A DNA stretch of 64,000 bases from the NCBI GenBank assembly GCA_022113835.1, contig JAILWY010000027.1, positions 8,062,501 through 8,126,500 on the forward strand, written 5' to 3'. Shown here piece after piece: positions 24,215 through 36,269 of this stretch. The position numbers and the translations under genes are program-made. The stretch's first letter is position 1. Each line of letters opens with the position of its first letter. Source of the stretch: Atopsyche davidsoni. Taxonomy: Eukaryota; Arthropoda; Insecta; Trichoptera; Hydrobiosidae. The notes below the pieces were generated by a model. It was not told the DNA's origin. It saw only the letters and a list, made by a program, of their open reading frames with translations, and did no database searches.

Positions 24215-24572
24215 CGAATTCCGCTGTGACCGCTCCGCGAGCGCGGGTCCCCACCCCGAGCCGGAGCGCGGCCCGTCTCGCTCTCGCGCGCTAGCCGCGT
24301 CCCGCTCTCTCTCGCGGCCACGACCGCCATCTTTGATGCTATATCACAGCTGCTGCGGCCCGCTAGGCGGACGAACCTCTTGACGTTTACAACGCCGAGC
24401 GACCAGCTCCAATAATCTCCAGAACCGCTCCGAGCCGTGCTACACAGTGACAGGACCAGCGCCCGTCCTCGCCCAGGGAGCCACCCCGAAGCCAGCCCCC
24501 GAACTGCGAAACGGAAGCTCCTGGCGGATATCAGAAGATGGATGCGGAAGTGTGCACGTTCAATTGATTTAG
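24215..24572 (+). promoter_or_regulatory. CpG-rich island; candidate promoter and 5' exon ending in GTGAGT donor
   Basis: One of the longest GC/CpG-rich islands in the window. The left part has CTCTCTCTC GAGA-factor-type repeats, a GCCAT Pho-type core and CTTTGATG (TCF-type) near 24.29-24.34 kb. The right part becomes mixed and ends TTGATTTAG|GTGAGT, a consensus splice donor at 24,573 on the + strand. The arrangement suits a TSS plus non-coding first exon of a + strand transcript, such as pri-mir-10 about 22 kb downstream or a Hox transcript. No acceptor has been matched. A 132-codon - strand frame across the island is Arg/Ser/Gly-rich without a domain. Confidence 0.35.
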
Positions 24573-25549
24573 GTGAGTCTACCGTACCGCCACTATCCAC
24601 TAACTAATCGAAATCCCGTTCAATTAACCATCGACTCGATATACGATATAAATTCAATATTTAATAAAAAACGTGGATTTGAATCGCCCGTTTTTTTTTT
24701 TTTTTTAATTTTTGACTGATTTTTTCGCAGACGGCGGTCGCGTATAAATGATATTGATTTTACACAATCCTTCCCGTAATGCGAGACTTTCTGTTTGCTT
24801 AATTCCTCCCAGCTTCGTGTACCCAATTCAATGATACATTTTTTCGTATTGAATTTCGTATCCGTACAGTATCGATTCTCATTTTTTTTCACATCGCTGA
24901 TATTTTATCTCGATTGAATTTTGCAATAAATTTTCTCGTGAAAAATATTAATCTTTTAATCGTATTATACTGTTTGAATAATAAAATCAATATTAATATC
25001 TCAGCAATTAAATTACAAAAATGTATACGTATGAAATATCAAATTTTACGTATCCACGCAAATTCTAAAAATTATCAATAGTATATCGCATATACCTATA
25101 ATTGATTTTATATTTACTCATATAATGTATTATATATATTTTTTTATTATTCTAAAATTAATAATGGATTATTGGGCTCATATGTGTTAAATCAATGTAA
25201 TATGGTGCTGCGCCGGTCTCGCAACACAGTTTGGGAAAATGGATGTCTGGGTATTGGTTTTGAAGATTTCGCCACACCCTCGCCATTTTCACCCTTCTAC
25301 CGACGAACAGCCAGTGCTTCCTAATTAAAGAGTCGCAAATGAGACGCATTAAGCTAAATTTAGCTATCTCCATTAGTAGTGACACCTTCAAATATAATAA
25401 ACGCATTAAAAAAAATAATACTTTGTATTTGCATATTCAGTCGGATTTATTTTATTTTAGTCAAAATAATTCTTGAAATAAAAATGATTACATTGAAACG
25501 TAAATTTGAATTTAAAATGAAACCGTTTGCTCGTGTTGGTATATAACGA
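24573..25549. other. AT-rich spacer
   Basis: No gene or repeat recognised. Confidence 0.45.
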
Positions 25550-25690
25550 TCGGGGGTGCAGGAAAGACAGAGGCGGTCCGCGACCCGTGGGTTAATACCC
25601 CTGGCCGGCGGGCCGCGGCCCCGAGATTCGCCACACCGAGCCAGGTCAATGACCCCTGCGGCCAGACGGTGCAGGTCACACCAACCTTTC
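25550..25690. promoter_or_regulatory. GC-rich island with ecdysone-response-like inverted repeat
   Basis: AGGTCA-A-TGACCC at 25,643-25,655 is an IR-1 nuclear-receptor site fitting the EcR/USP consensus RG(G/T)TCA-N-TGA(C/A)C(C/T). A further AGGTCA half-site occurs about 20 bp downstream (GCAGGTCACACC). The context is GC-rich and non-coding. A hormone-responsive element is the natural reading, unproven. Confidence 0.45.
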
Positions 25691-26855
25691 CTAAATTGAG
25701 CACTACTGTAATAATCTCCCATAGCTACACTAAGAGAACAAGATGACTCACCGATCTACAAATGTTAAGCATTCATTTTTCTGCTTCGTATTCATTCAAT
25801 ATTTTTTGCAACGATTGGCATATTTTTTAAAATTACAATCTGCTGATTAAAACAATTAAATATTTTAAAACATATATGATTTCGTCATCTTTTATTAAAA
25901 AAGCAAGCAAATTTGGAGCTTTGCAGTCATCATTAAATTATTGCAATTTTGTGCTTTTCAATTACTGCAACATGCTATTTTGAATTATTATTAAATTCAA
26001 CATAATTGGACAAAGAACTTGCGTATGTTTGCAAAAAAATTCAAAGCATGTGAACTTAGTTTTGTATTATAATATTTTAAAACATGATAAAGCAGTGAGG
26101 TTTTATATCTGTGTTATTGCAAATGTCTTCTTTTTTTATAATTATTATTTTCCATAATATTAAGAAAATGAAGAATTATTCGTCTCAGATACCGATTGTT
26201 CCCGACCCCTGGCGCAGACAGCCTGTGTAGGTAGGTAACGGCACAAAATCCAATATCGCTTTCCGTTTTAGGAGAAAAATAAATTTATTATTAATGACTT
26301 CCTATTACATATTTTAGCGCCCCTTTACAGTCATTAATTTTTCAACAAATTTAGATTTTTCAGCAATATAAATGGAAAAATTAAAATCGCCTGAATATAC
26401 TGAAATGAAACGAAACTATAGCGGATCGATCCGCCGCCCCTGGCCCTAAACCCTCGTCGTATTATGCAGAATCGCTTACTAAAGCAGATTTAATTCAAGC
26501 ATGGTTTAATGGCTTCATAGCAGCACCATTGCCTGCTTTTCATTTTATGTTTTTACAACGTTTAGGTTTAAAAAGATTGTTAAGTACTAGATGAAATGCA
26601 GTAAGTGTATTTGTATCCACTGCATTTTGATATGTTTTTAAAACTCATTTTAACTATTACTGCTTTAAGCAAATGACCTATAGATGGTACGTAGAGTAGT
26701 TAATACATTTTTTTTTAAATACGGATTCATATATTTATTTTTAAAAAAAAATATTTTACGGAACTCTTGAAAATTTTATGTGTCATAATTTTTTAAATGT
26801 CATAATTTTACTATTATTTAATTTTTCTTTTTGAAATATATATAATGAAGACCAT
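25691..26855. other. AT-rich spacer with palindrome
   Basis: Contains the perfect palindrome GCGGATCGATCCGC at 26,421-26,434 and a small GC-richer patch near 26.19-26.25 kb. No gene recognised. Confidence 0.4.
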
Positions 26856-26984
26856 AATGCGGCCTACTCGCGTTGCAACTCAACCATCGAACAACCGGTA
26901 ATAAGCCAATAAGGCAAAAGAGGACGCCATTGGCTGGCTCGCCGGTCGGTTGTCGATTGGTTGCGGCGTGTGTAGGCCGCTCAA
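26856..26984. mobile_element. MITE of the GCNGCCTAC family
   Basis: Left terminus GCGGCCTACTCGCGTTGCAA and right terminus TTGCGGCGTGTGTAGGCCGC are inverted copies. The interior contains inverted ACCGGT-like and CCAATAAGG blocks, so most of the element could fold back on itself. About 125 bp, non-coding. Confidence 0.6.
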
Positions 26985-28030
26985 GTCTCCTGCTTAAAAA
27001 TCTCTAACGAATTCCTCACTACTTTGTACAACCCATACGTTTATCTCCTTACGTAGGTTTCTACTTACGTACTTGGAGAGTAATTTTACACTTTACGGCT
27101 TGGGCAGACTTCCAGTAATGAATTTTAGTACTTTGGAAAAACTATTAAATTCTTAATATGTAGCAGAGAAACCATAACAGTTTGTTTCACACATCAAACG
27201 AATACATGACCACTAAATCTATTTTAAATTGGTTTAAACAAATAACTCAATATGAAAAAAAATATGTGATTCCTAATTTCACTAACTTCACTTTCAAAAC
27301 CGTAGTATCTATTTGATTAAATTTTTGAGGCACTGAATTTTAGATAGCAAAAAGACTATCAAAATTTTGCATATTTTAATTAATAACGAAGTTAATCATA
27401 TACTGAGTCTTTTCAATAATTTTTTTAATTCTAATAAAATACTGGATTAAAATAAACCAGACTAATTTTAAACCATTGCTACGGTAAAATTTTTGGAGGA
27501 AGTATTAAAAATATCCCTATTAGTCCCCCTTTTAGTTTCAGGGGCACCATAGGTTAGAACCCCGTATTAACCACATATATATGGGATAATCGCGACAACT
27601 TTAGAATCTATGGTTTAACACGCATAATACTAGACAAAAGCGTATTATCTTCAGTTAGATGCTGTGATAGCTCATAGCGAACGCAATAATAAAAAAAACT
27701 CAAATCCGTCTGAATTGATTAAATATTATTTTAATTGCATTACACATATACTTTTATAAACGTGGGGTATTTATTATTCTTACCTTCATTTTTATAAAGA
27801 GTATTACTTTAAAATGTACATTCATAAAAGCAAACAATTTATTCATGAAGATACGAATGGTTAGGAGATACCAGTACCTTCATTGTATTGCGTTTTATTG
27901 AGCAAAATTAGTGACCGTTAAATTGCTTTTATTTATCTGCCGCAATCATTATGATAATGGCAACATTATTAAGGCTGGGAACGATACGTAATGTTTAAAC
28001 ATTTATTCTTTTAAGGCGGCTCAATTACTA
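26985..28030. other. AT-rich spacer
   Basis: No gene or repeat recognised. Confidence 0.45.
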
Positions 28031-28043
28031 CTCAATCTAAATA

Positions 28044-28400
28044 ATGCATTACGAAGACACGCATTCTCGCAGACACGTGCAGCGATTATCGCTACAGCAG
28101 CGACATTTTACTTTTTCGTTTCCCAAGTCTACTCTAGAAAATAAACCACAATCAGCTGTTTTTCTGCTTGAAGTTAAAAATTATAAATTCACACGTAGTG
28201 GCAAAACATATGGCCGACCAATACATTTACTTCGAAGCCACAAGATTGCAGAAAGATATCTGATTCGCTGCGTCCAATGTCAATTTTTTTTACAGCTGTT
28301 TTGTCGACATTCCGCCTGTAATGTAATAAGGGCGATGCCTGCCTCGGTTAGTAATAATTCGGAAATTAATGGTTCAATCATCTGCTGATTGAATCATTCA
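28044..28400 (+). other. Mixed-composition block with open frame and inverted repeat
   Basis: A 114-codon + frame (28,044-28,388) has unusually balanced composition for this region but no recognisable domain. Its end overlaps an inverted repeat, AATGGTTCAATCA (28,368-28,380) with TGATTGAATCATT (28,386-28,398), one mismatch, whose arms contain TGATTGA, an Exd-like core. A conserved enhancer is as likely as a gene fragment. I assign no function. Confidence 0.25.
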
Positions 28401-30660
28401 TTTTGTATCTTATTTGTATTTTCATAGTTTTAGATGTAAGGATGTGTACCCAAGCCTTGGTTCAATGACATTAGCCTCTTTATACCTTGTTTATTTTTTT
28501 AAGGTTTTATACTTTTGAAGGTTGTATGTTCATAAAGTTAAAAACGACCAAAGACGTCATTAAATCACGTTATGCTTAGACCTGGTTTAGCAAATAATTT
28601 TGCCAAGTATAAGGCGTATATAAGATAGAGCCTCCAGCACGCGAACGCTGAAGTATTCGAGTACAACAGCTATCGCTTCGTGAGACTGCGTTGGCGAATG
28701 CACGTTTACAGGATTAATAGTGACCGTGTCTCCAAGACGGTTCTTATGATGAGCTCACTGATGCTTTCGTTGCATTTAAACTCAGCTTCAAGGACACTTG
28801 CAAAGCTTGGATAACGGACGTCGTCAAGGCTGGAGATGGAAGAAATCGATAACTGTAAGACCGGTAGTAACAAAGGAAGAACCTCAAGAAACACTTGCAT
28901 ATTTGAAGAATATATTGGACGTGGCGAGTCTTTCACACCTACATCTATATAGTTAGATGAAAAATCTCTATTTTCTATTAAGTACCATGGACACTTTGTG
29001 TTTAAAGGCGAACGATGCTAATAACAAAATTTTCTTGCTGAATCATGTATCTTTTGGAGAGGTTGACATACTGATAATGTACAATTTAATAGCTTCAGCT
29101 GGCACATCAATGGTATTGAATTGAAACATAAATACAAACCTAAGCTACTTACTTTTTTGTCTGTAGCAGTTACGAACCAAATCGATGTTTGAATGTTCCA
29201 ATAAATTATTTTTACTTTTGATACAAATCGTGAAGCATGACGACCATTGTAATGAATACGGCAATGTCCGCTCAGTAAACAATGGCCTATTTAAAAATGA
29301 TTTATTTCTTCGGCACCAACAAGAACCACCCGTATGGCACAATAAGTACGTTTATTGACGTATTAAAACAGGAAGCCTAGCGGATGTTAAACACTAAAAC
29401 AATAACGGCCAATCAATATAATGACGTAAATAATAAACAAGAACAGTTACGGATATTTGATATAATATTAAACTTCAAACGGCATGGATAAATGCCAGAT
29501 CTTTGAAACGACGAGACAAATCCTAAATTGTGCCTTTCGATTTCTTAACTTACCCTTTACCTACCGATATTTTTAATCTTTATGTACATACATGTGCTGA
29601 TATATCTAAGCTTTAGTGGCTTAAAAATATTATTGACTTTTAAATGTAAAAAATAGGACTATTTGAAATTAATCTCAAATGTGCTTTGAAAAACGATTCA
29701 AGGATGTTTTTCTACTTTTAATTGTTCTGGCTTACAAAATATTTTCTAAGAATTATTACTGATCATTTAATATAAATAAAAATATTATTTCTTAACTTAT
29801 TGGGAAATTCCAAAATAAACGAACAAAAAGTATATGTCTTTCAAGCGTTGTTTAATTTTCCGTAATTATTAAAATAAAATAAAAAAACGAAGGAATGTTC
29901 AACAATAATTTGTCGATTTAAAATTCAAGATTTTTTGCTGCATTTTTTGCCACTATGAAAGCACGAATATACACCAACAAAGAAACATTAAAATAACACA
30001 GACACTACGTACAGTAATACATTTAGAATAGTATAAAATACATGCAATGCATAGGTTTTTTAACCTGTGCAGTGCATGCTGCAATCTTTTTTCCATACTT
30101 TTTAATAGCATTGAGTTCAGAGCATATTTCCGAAGTGTCATAAAAATTTATATTAAAAGCGAGTTTTATATTTATATTAATCACATTGAAAAGTATAAAA
30201 TCAGCGTGTTAAAAAATCATTACGGTTAAAAAAGGTCAGATATAAAATTTATTATATATTTCTAAGCTTATGTAAAGGTCAATGGTAATTACTATGTTTT
30301 TAACAAATCTACATCTCTACTGTGTATACAATTGTTTATTCGCATATATTTTATTCAAATAGAAAAAAAAAAAATGTATTGAGAATTGAAATCAATTGAC
30401 TCACAAAACGCCTTGGTCGTGAAAGCCTTGAAAGATGAAAGTGTCACAAAAAAAATTGTAGATTTTTATCATCGTTTCACGAAATTTTCAACAGGGCTAA
30501 ATTTCCAAACAGCGTGCCAATTTCGGTATTAATTTTTATGATAAATTTAATTATATTATTAACTTGCAACAAGATCATGCTTGTAAGCCGCTTGGTATAA
30601 TTTATATCCGTTACATTGTATACGAAACATTGTCACTTTGCCGTACAAGTCCACCGTGGC
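28401..30660. other. AT-rich spacer
   Basis: The segment 28.62-28.94 kb is less AT-rich and may be a decayed mobile-element fragment, but I recognise no domain. Nothing else recognised. Confidence 0.35.
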
Positions 30661-32329
30661 CCGACTCGGAGGACGTGCCTCAGCATTCCGGCACGTACCA
30701 AATTAATTTCAGAAAGTAATCATTCTAGATTAGGAACATAAATTTCTTACAGCGAACAACTCATGACTTATGTATTTTTATATTAAAAGCTTATACGAAC
30801 ATGCGTAAGTAGTCTTATCATAAATAAAGCCTAACAACCAATGAAGAAACACGAACAATACTTCCTGCAGTATCTCATACAACTATAATTGGATAAATAA
30901 ATATTTCTTTTACTTAATTGATTGTACGTTTTTTTTATTAATTAATTCATTATTTATTTCATATTATATGTACATTAGCTAGCATAGTTGTTTATTCAAA
31001 AAGGATTCAAAGAAAGAATGTATTTTATTTTAAAGCATTGCGAGCATCTCTATATTTTGCCTCTATTTTTATTCATGCGCCCGACTTTCATTTTATCTAT
31101 AAAATTTGATTAATAAAAACATGGCGCTGTATTCCATACAAAAGAAAAATTATTTTAAAAGTACTTTAAATCCTATAAAAACTTCATTTCCTACATTTTG
31201 CAGGGATTCAGAAATCAACAATTGCTTGCGTGTTCCTCGCCTTATATGCCTTACAGTTTATTACACGATATTTTTTTTTTGGTTGAATAATCACTTGTTT
31301 TATAACAACATTATTCTACAAAACAAAAAACTAAATTGATTCACGAAATTATAATTAAAGTAAATTATGGAAATATAAAAGACCTCGATTGATGCAAGAT
31401 TTTAGCTCATGTGTATCAACATATTGAAGCCCGCTCGGTTGCAATATTTGGTGCTAATCAAGCAAGCCAATCGGTTCGTTACGGAAGCCAATGTTATTAT
31501 TTCTACAAATTATAACACTATGTTACATCACCACCTCGGCTCTGGTCGATCTTATTCTTTAATATAACCTCTTCACGCTTCCTGTACCATATCCCATACC
31601 ATAAGGTTAACTGCAGACCATTTAGCAGGCGTGATGGGTTACGATTAACTACATAAACGTGCTAACTACCAATTTGAGCTTCTCCATCAATAAATAGACA
31701 TAGTTACAACAACAGCAAAATAACATTAATTTTCATTAAAATGGAAGGAAAGGTACTATATTTTTAAAAAGACTCACATCGTATAACTTTTCAGTAATTT
31801 TTATTGACCATAAACTAATTAAAATAAAAATTCATCTGCGTTCTTTATAGAATAATCAATTGATTTGATTGAAAAAAATCACGCTTCTTGTGAAAGCAAA
31901 TTTCATGCTGTAAAGTGTTAGAGATAATCTAGGTTAATAGATAAAAATTAATAATTCACTTGAATATACTTGAATCTTCGCTTTATTTATAGAATTCATT
32001 ATTTATTATAAAATTTTAAAATCATAGATTTTTTTTACAGAGTTGACAAACATTATTAATTCTTATAGCACGTACCTACGGTGAGTATATTCTAGCAATC
32101 ATCGAATTCTTAATGAATTACTCAGTATTCCTATATTTTATTTTCACGCTGCTATAAAACCTGTAACCCATTCATTTGAAAATCCTCTCCCCGGAACGCG
32201 CCATCCCCTAAAAGAATGCCGGTCATGAAACTTTCACAATTTCATATAGTGCCCTATGAACTAGTTTGAAGAGTTCAACGTAAAATAGCTTTTTGAAATT
32301 GTCTGAAAATGTCAATCACGTTTCGTTGC
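30661..32329. other. Spacer with short inverted repeat
   Basis: ACGTGCC (30,673-30,679) and GGCACGT (30,690-30,696) form a perfect 7-bp inverted repeat with a 10-bp loop in a small GC-rich patch. The remainder is AT-rich and contains no gene I can support. Confidence 0.35.
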
Positions 32330-32620
32330 GTAAGGCTCGTTACATCCACTTGACAGGTAGGCGAAGCCTGCGTCCGCGACTGCGGGAAACTTCGGCGTGA
32401 ATTCGTGGGCCGCGGTATATTTGATCAATATCCGAGCATGGGGGAAGTGGGGGGGTGGGGAGGGGGGGGGGCGCCGGAGAGCCTCCTTATCGATTGGCGA
32501 TTTGTCAGTCTCGGGGCACGTCACGTCACGTCACGCCACGCCGAATGAAGATTTATGGCGCACCTACTTTTCTATTCACGGCCCCGATAAGCTATTTATA
32601 CCCCGAACACGCGCTATCGA
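32330..32620. promoter_or_regulatory. GC-rich island: G-tract, CACGT tandem and Hox-type site
   Basis: A G-tract at about 32,441-32,473 (G-quadruplex-capable) is followed by a tandem of ACGTC units near 32,517-32,540 (CACGTCACGTCACGTCACGC), giving overlapping CRE half-sites. AAGATTTATGGC follows at 32,548-32,559, identical to 556-567. A dense regulatory element is likely. Overlapping frames are artefacts. Confidence 0.42.
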
Positions 32621-33374
32621 TCCTTGCTAATGTGTTTTTAATTAAATTAGATAAATACTGTAAGACAAACTACTTAGCAACATTCGCAGGGTTTTCAATT
32701 TTCGTCTGCGTTATTTGACCTTCAGCGCGATACGATAACATCGAATTTGGGAGAAATTCCACTTTCGCCCGGTCTCGTCCACAAAGTATCGGCACGTCTA
32801 GAAGTTTCGTGCCAATTGTTTGTTTGAATGGGATTGATAAACGTAACCTAGCTTCTCAAAATACTCACGAATTATTGTGATATTTCCACCGACTCACGTG
32901 CTATTTTATATTTTTTAGTTATTAACTTCGTATTTGTACACAACTTGGGACGCAAAATCTTGTATCGATTCGATGTTTGATGAAAAAAAACCCATAACCC
33001 AAAGTTCATCAGCAATATTTGAATGTTATATAATTTTATAAAGACATTTTTTTGTAGCATAAATGTTGTAATTCAATTTCGCATTTAAAATATATACTCA
33101 AAAAATATCCTAATGTTCGTAAATAGTTTTTAATCTTGAAAATATGAACACTATGGTATACATGACGCTGTTAAATTTTATGAGTGATATAAAATCAGTT
33201 CACCAACGACTTCAAAAATATTTTATGTGTAAACACAGTGGAAGTAGTCACCCTTAAATGTTAATAAACTTACGCGTACACACCTAAAAAAACACCAGAG
33301 AGTTCCAAAAGCAGTAAAGACCTCACATTCATTTACGCAAATACCTTTTAAATCTCAGTGCCAAAATTGTCTTC
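32621..33374. other. AT-rich spacer
   Basis: No gene recognised. Confidence 0.45.
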
Positions 33375-33595
33375 CCTGCAGATCTACATTTACATACTTG
33401 TTGACTATAGGAGCGCCTCTTCCCGGGGAGGACATCTCCGACCAGGTTTCCTGATTTCCATACAAAGTATGATCAGCATGAACTCCATTTCTCGGCCTGC
33501 AATATGATCGAGGATTTGATATCCAAGTTATTCAGATATCATGGGCCGGGAGCGAGCGCACTCCACCCCCGAGGGGCCGTCTAGGGGATTTATTT
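33375..33595. promoter_or_regulatory. GC-richer island
   Basis: A moderately GC-rich, non-coding stretch with a CCCGGGG core near 33.42 kb and a GC-rich end near 33.54-33.59 kb. Candidate regulatory island on composition only. Confidence 0.27.
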
Positions 33596-35164
33596 ATTTT
33601 ATTTTTAGAGCTCATGTTTTTTTATTAGAATATCGTTGGTGCGGTTAGGAAAACGCTGTAAAAAGCAAGGAGTTTTTTTTTTTTTGCTATCGTTTTATAC
33701 GAAAGTGAAGATTATAAATTTTGATGTTGTATGTTTTAAAAATTGAGTCCGTGTGATGAGTATGATTATTCTGGTAAAATTGCATACATTTTGAAACGAC
33801 ACGTCGCGACAGAAAATCATATTCACGGAATAAAAAAATCTTAAAATTGGATTCGATCGATTGTTTTTTCCTAGAAAGATACAACGACACTGGTTATTTT
33901 ATAATATGAGCTTCAGAAGCAGGAAATACCTAAACTCGAATATTCTGAATAAGTCTGTTAGCCATCACGCAAGCGGAAAATACGCAAGTAAATGATTGAA
34001 TGTTTCACACAAAAAAACTCACAGAAAACATTTATCGTGGGTTTTATTTTCGAAGGCCTTCCTTCTCTTTTAAGCTTGAAGGGATAAAACTGAAAGAACG
34101 CAAACAAGGGTTTGAAAAAAATACTGCGCTAACCAAATTAGTAGATATCCAATATTGTCTAATCTACCAACAAATTGTTAGCAATTCAAGCTCGTATTTT
34201 GAGTTCGAATAGAATATTGTATACGATTACATATAGCCAACGTCCATAATAAGTCAGTTAGGTTTTACTCGCAGAGACGTTGGTTGGCGTGTTTTAATTT
34301 TGTTGTTTTTTTTCTTTATTGATTTACCATAATCGCAACAAGTGAACATGCGATTTTGGACTGTTGAATATGGTTGGTTTCAACATTTACAAAAGTCATT
34401 CCAAACTGTAAATATTACGCTGGACATAAATAACAAAATTCATTTTTTTCGCTTTGGCAACATTTAATTAAATAATTTAAATTGCGCTGTTTTTTTAATT
34501 TAAAATTTTGCTTAAGCAATTCTTTGAAGAAGCAATATTTCTTCTCGGCTCTCCGCCCTTTTATAAATCGTTTTATATAAAGAAAGCGCCTCTGGTCGTG
34601 GTTTTCTGAAACGCCTCGGGCAAGGTCGAACCCTGTGGTGACCTAACGTTAGGGGTGAAAACGACACACCATAAAACATATCCGGCAGATGCAATAGCTA
34701 TAAAAAGTGTTGGGTTGTCTTCCAAATTTAAGGGTTAAAATATTTGTTTAAGAAACAACTTTTTAAATTAAATTTATATTTCTAATAATAATATAATTTT
34801 TTTCGCACGCCGCTGACTTACATATAAGCATTTAATCAATAAATAATAAAAATATACGGTGAAATCTATCGGATTACCATTGTTAAACTTGAATTCAAAT
34901 ATTTTTTATAGTAAAAACACCCACATTTGATCCCAAATAAAGTATTGCTAGTTTTGTATAAATGTACATCGTGAATAAATAAATTTGAAATATTTACAGT
35001 GTTGGTGTATATTTTCAAGAACTTTGTAAACTCAACATTATAAATATTCGTTTGCTGTGTTTAGATATTTCGGTTCTTCTTTAATAAATTATCGAACAAA
35101 TTGTTTAATTTAGCGCAATTTCTTAAAATTAAAAACTAAAGTATTTGTAATTTTAAAAGAATTA
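33596..35164. other. AT-rich spacer
   Basis: No gene or repeat recognised. Confidence 0.45.
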
Positions 35165-35430
35165 CACCCCACAGTGCGATACTCCTCGGCAGTACGCAGG
35201 GGTTATTTAGAGCGAGACGGCGGCAACCCTCGGCGGTGGGGAGCACGGGCGAGGGAGGGAGACGGGGCGATAGGGCGCGGGCAGGGATGGCTCGCGAGGG
35301 GCGGCGGTTGCCATGGCGACCTGCCGTCAGAGGCGCCTCCACCTGCGGGCGGATATACACACCGAGGGACGGAGCGACTGTCCAATCGTGCGTCTTCACG
35401 GGCCGAATAATATGGCCAATGCCTCATTGT
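35165..35430. promoter_or_regulatory. GC-rich island with X-box
   Basis: A GC-rich island whose core is GTTGCCATGGCGAC (35,307-35,320), identical to the site at 39,200. Several frames overlap on both strands, none with a domain. GCGCGGGCAGG and GAGGGAGGGAG elements add Sp1/GAGA-like content. Confidence 0.4.
35307..35320. promoter_or_regulatory. RFX X-box-like palindrome (site 2)
   Basis: GTTGCCATGGCGAC is one base short of the perfect X-box palindrome GTTGCCATGGCAAC and identical over all 14 bp to the site at 39,200-39,213. GCCATGGC also contains two opposed Pho/YY1 cores. Confidence 0.5.
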
Positions 35431-35539
35431 GTAATCGATGGTTTCAGAGCACGCGTTTGATCGATTCAATTTACCCCCTTGAATAAATATATAAACATTT
35501 TTTAATCAATTGAATTTGATCATGCTTAGATCTATCTAC

Positions 35540-35640
35540 ATAGCAACACATCCGAAACTGAACCGAATAAACCCAATAGCATTCTCTTATGTTTAGTGTT
35601 TTTTTGTCGGCTATGTTGCAACGTGTGCAGGTCAAATATA
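35540..35640 (+). repeat. Partial MITE fragment
   Basis: Contains CCAATAGC and GTTGCAACGTGTGCAGG, matching the interior and right arm of the GCNGCCTAC family. It abuts the Tigger-like element at 35,641. Confidence 0.35.
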
Positions 35641-36077
35641 TACAGTAATACCCCCGCTTTATGCGACCCCGTTATGCGTGGTTTCACTATAACGCGAATT
35701 TCAAAATTCGCATAAAAATGCCTCGCATTACGCGAATTTTTTATTTAAGAATGTGTATGAACATATGTAGTCGTTGACTTCTCTTAACAATTAAAACAGC
35801 GTTGGGTGTTACGAACGTATTTTACAAGAACGCAAAAGAAACGCTTCCCAAAAGACAGTAGATGTATTTTTCAGTAAAAATAACATGTAGTACTGCATAA
35901 AATGTTCTTAGAATTAAAATGATTGATTCAAATGATTCGTATTTTTTTGTATTAAATTTTGACTATGTATGTATAATTATTTAACGATATTTAATCGTAA
36001 ACCCCGATATACGCGAATTTCGCTCAACGCGATTTTTTCCGGAACGTATTCCTCGCGTAAAGCGGGGTATTACTGTA
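35641..36077 (+). mobile_element. Tigger/pogo-like DNA transposon remnant
   Basis: Inverted ends CAGTAATACCCC...CGCTTTATGCG and CGCGTAAAGCGGGGTATTACTG are bounded by TA on both sides, as expected for Tc1/mariner-superfamily insertion. The termini match the CAGTAATACC type of pogo/Tigger elements. Internally, a 19-codon frame ending at 35,890 reads QKTVDVFFSKNNM-stop, reminiscent of the extreme C-terminus of Tigger transposases (T-D-FF). This suggests internal deletion of a once-coding copy. Non-autonomous. Confidence 0.7.
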
Positions 36078-36193
36078 TTATATATAAAAAAAATACTAGA
36101 TCAATTTAACAAGTTGTATCCCAATATTTAATTGGCATAATAAGTACGTTGTTTTACTTCATTATGATTGTTAAAAATTCTTGCTTAGTACTA

Positions 36194-36269
36194 GTGATTC
36201 GTTGGCAAAATTGGTAATGCACCGGCCATGTAAGCTTGGGGATGTGGGTTCAAATCCCACACAAATCAC
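36194..36269 (+). repeat. tRNA-derived SINE, copy A
   Basis: A 76-nt tRNA-like body with A-box-like TTGGCAAAATTGG, B-box GGGTTCAAATCCC with a perfect 5-bp T-stem, and inverted ends GTGATT/AATCAC. The loop CATGTAA would put TGT at the anticodon position (Thr-like). The terminal stem is 9 bp with a mismatch, and a diverged homologue exists at 19,825 (-), so this is a SINE rather than a tRNA gene. The SINE body probably continues past GATGATATT. Confidence 0.65.

Noticed and set aside
24202..24600. 132-codon - strand frame
   Set aside because: CpG-island composition keeps it open; the product is Arg/Ser/Gly-rich without motifs, and the + strand donor suggests a non-coding exon instead.
36194..36269. 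Functional tRNA-Thr gene
   Set aside because: The 9-bp mismatched terminal stem, disrupted D-arm and a diverged homologue at 19.8 kb point to a SINE.
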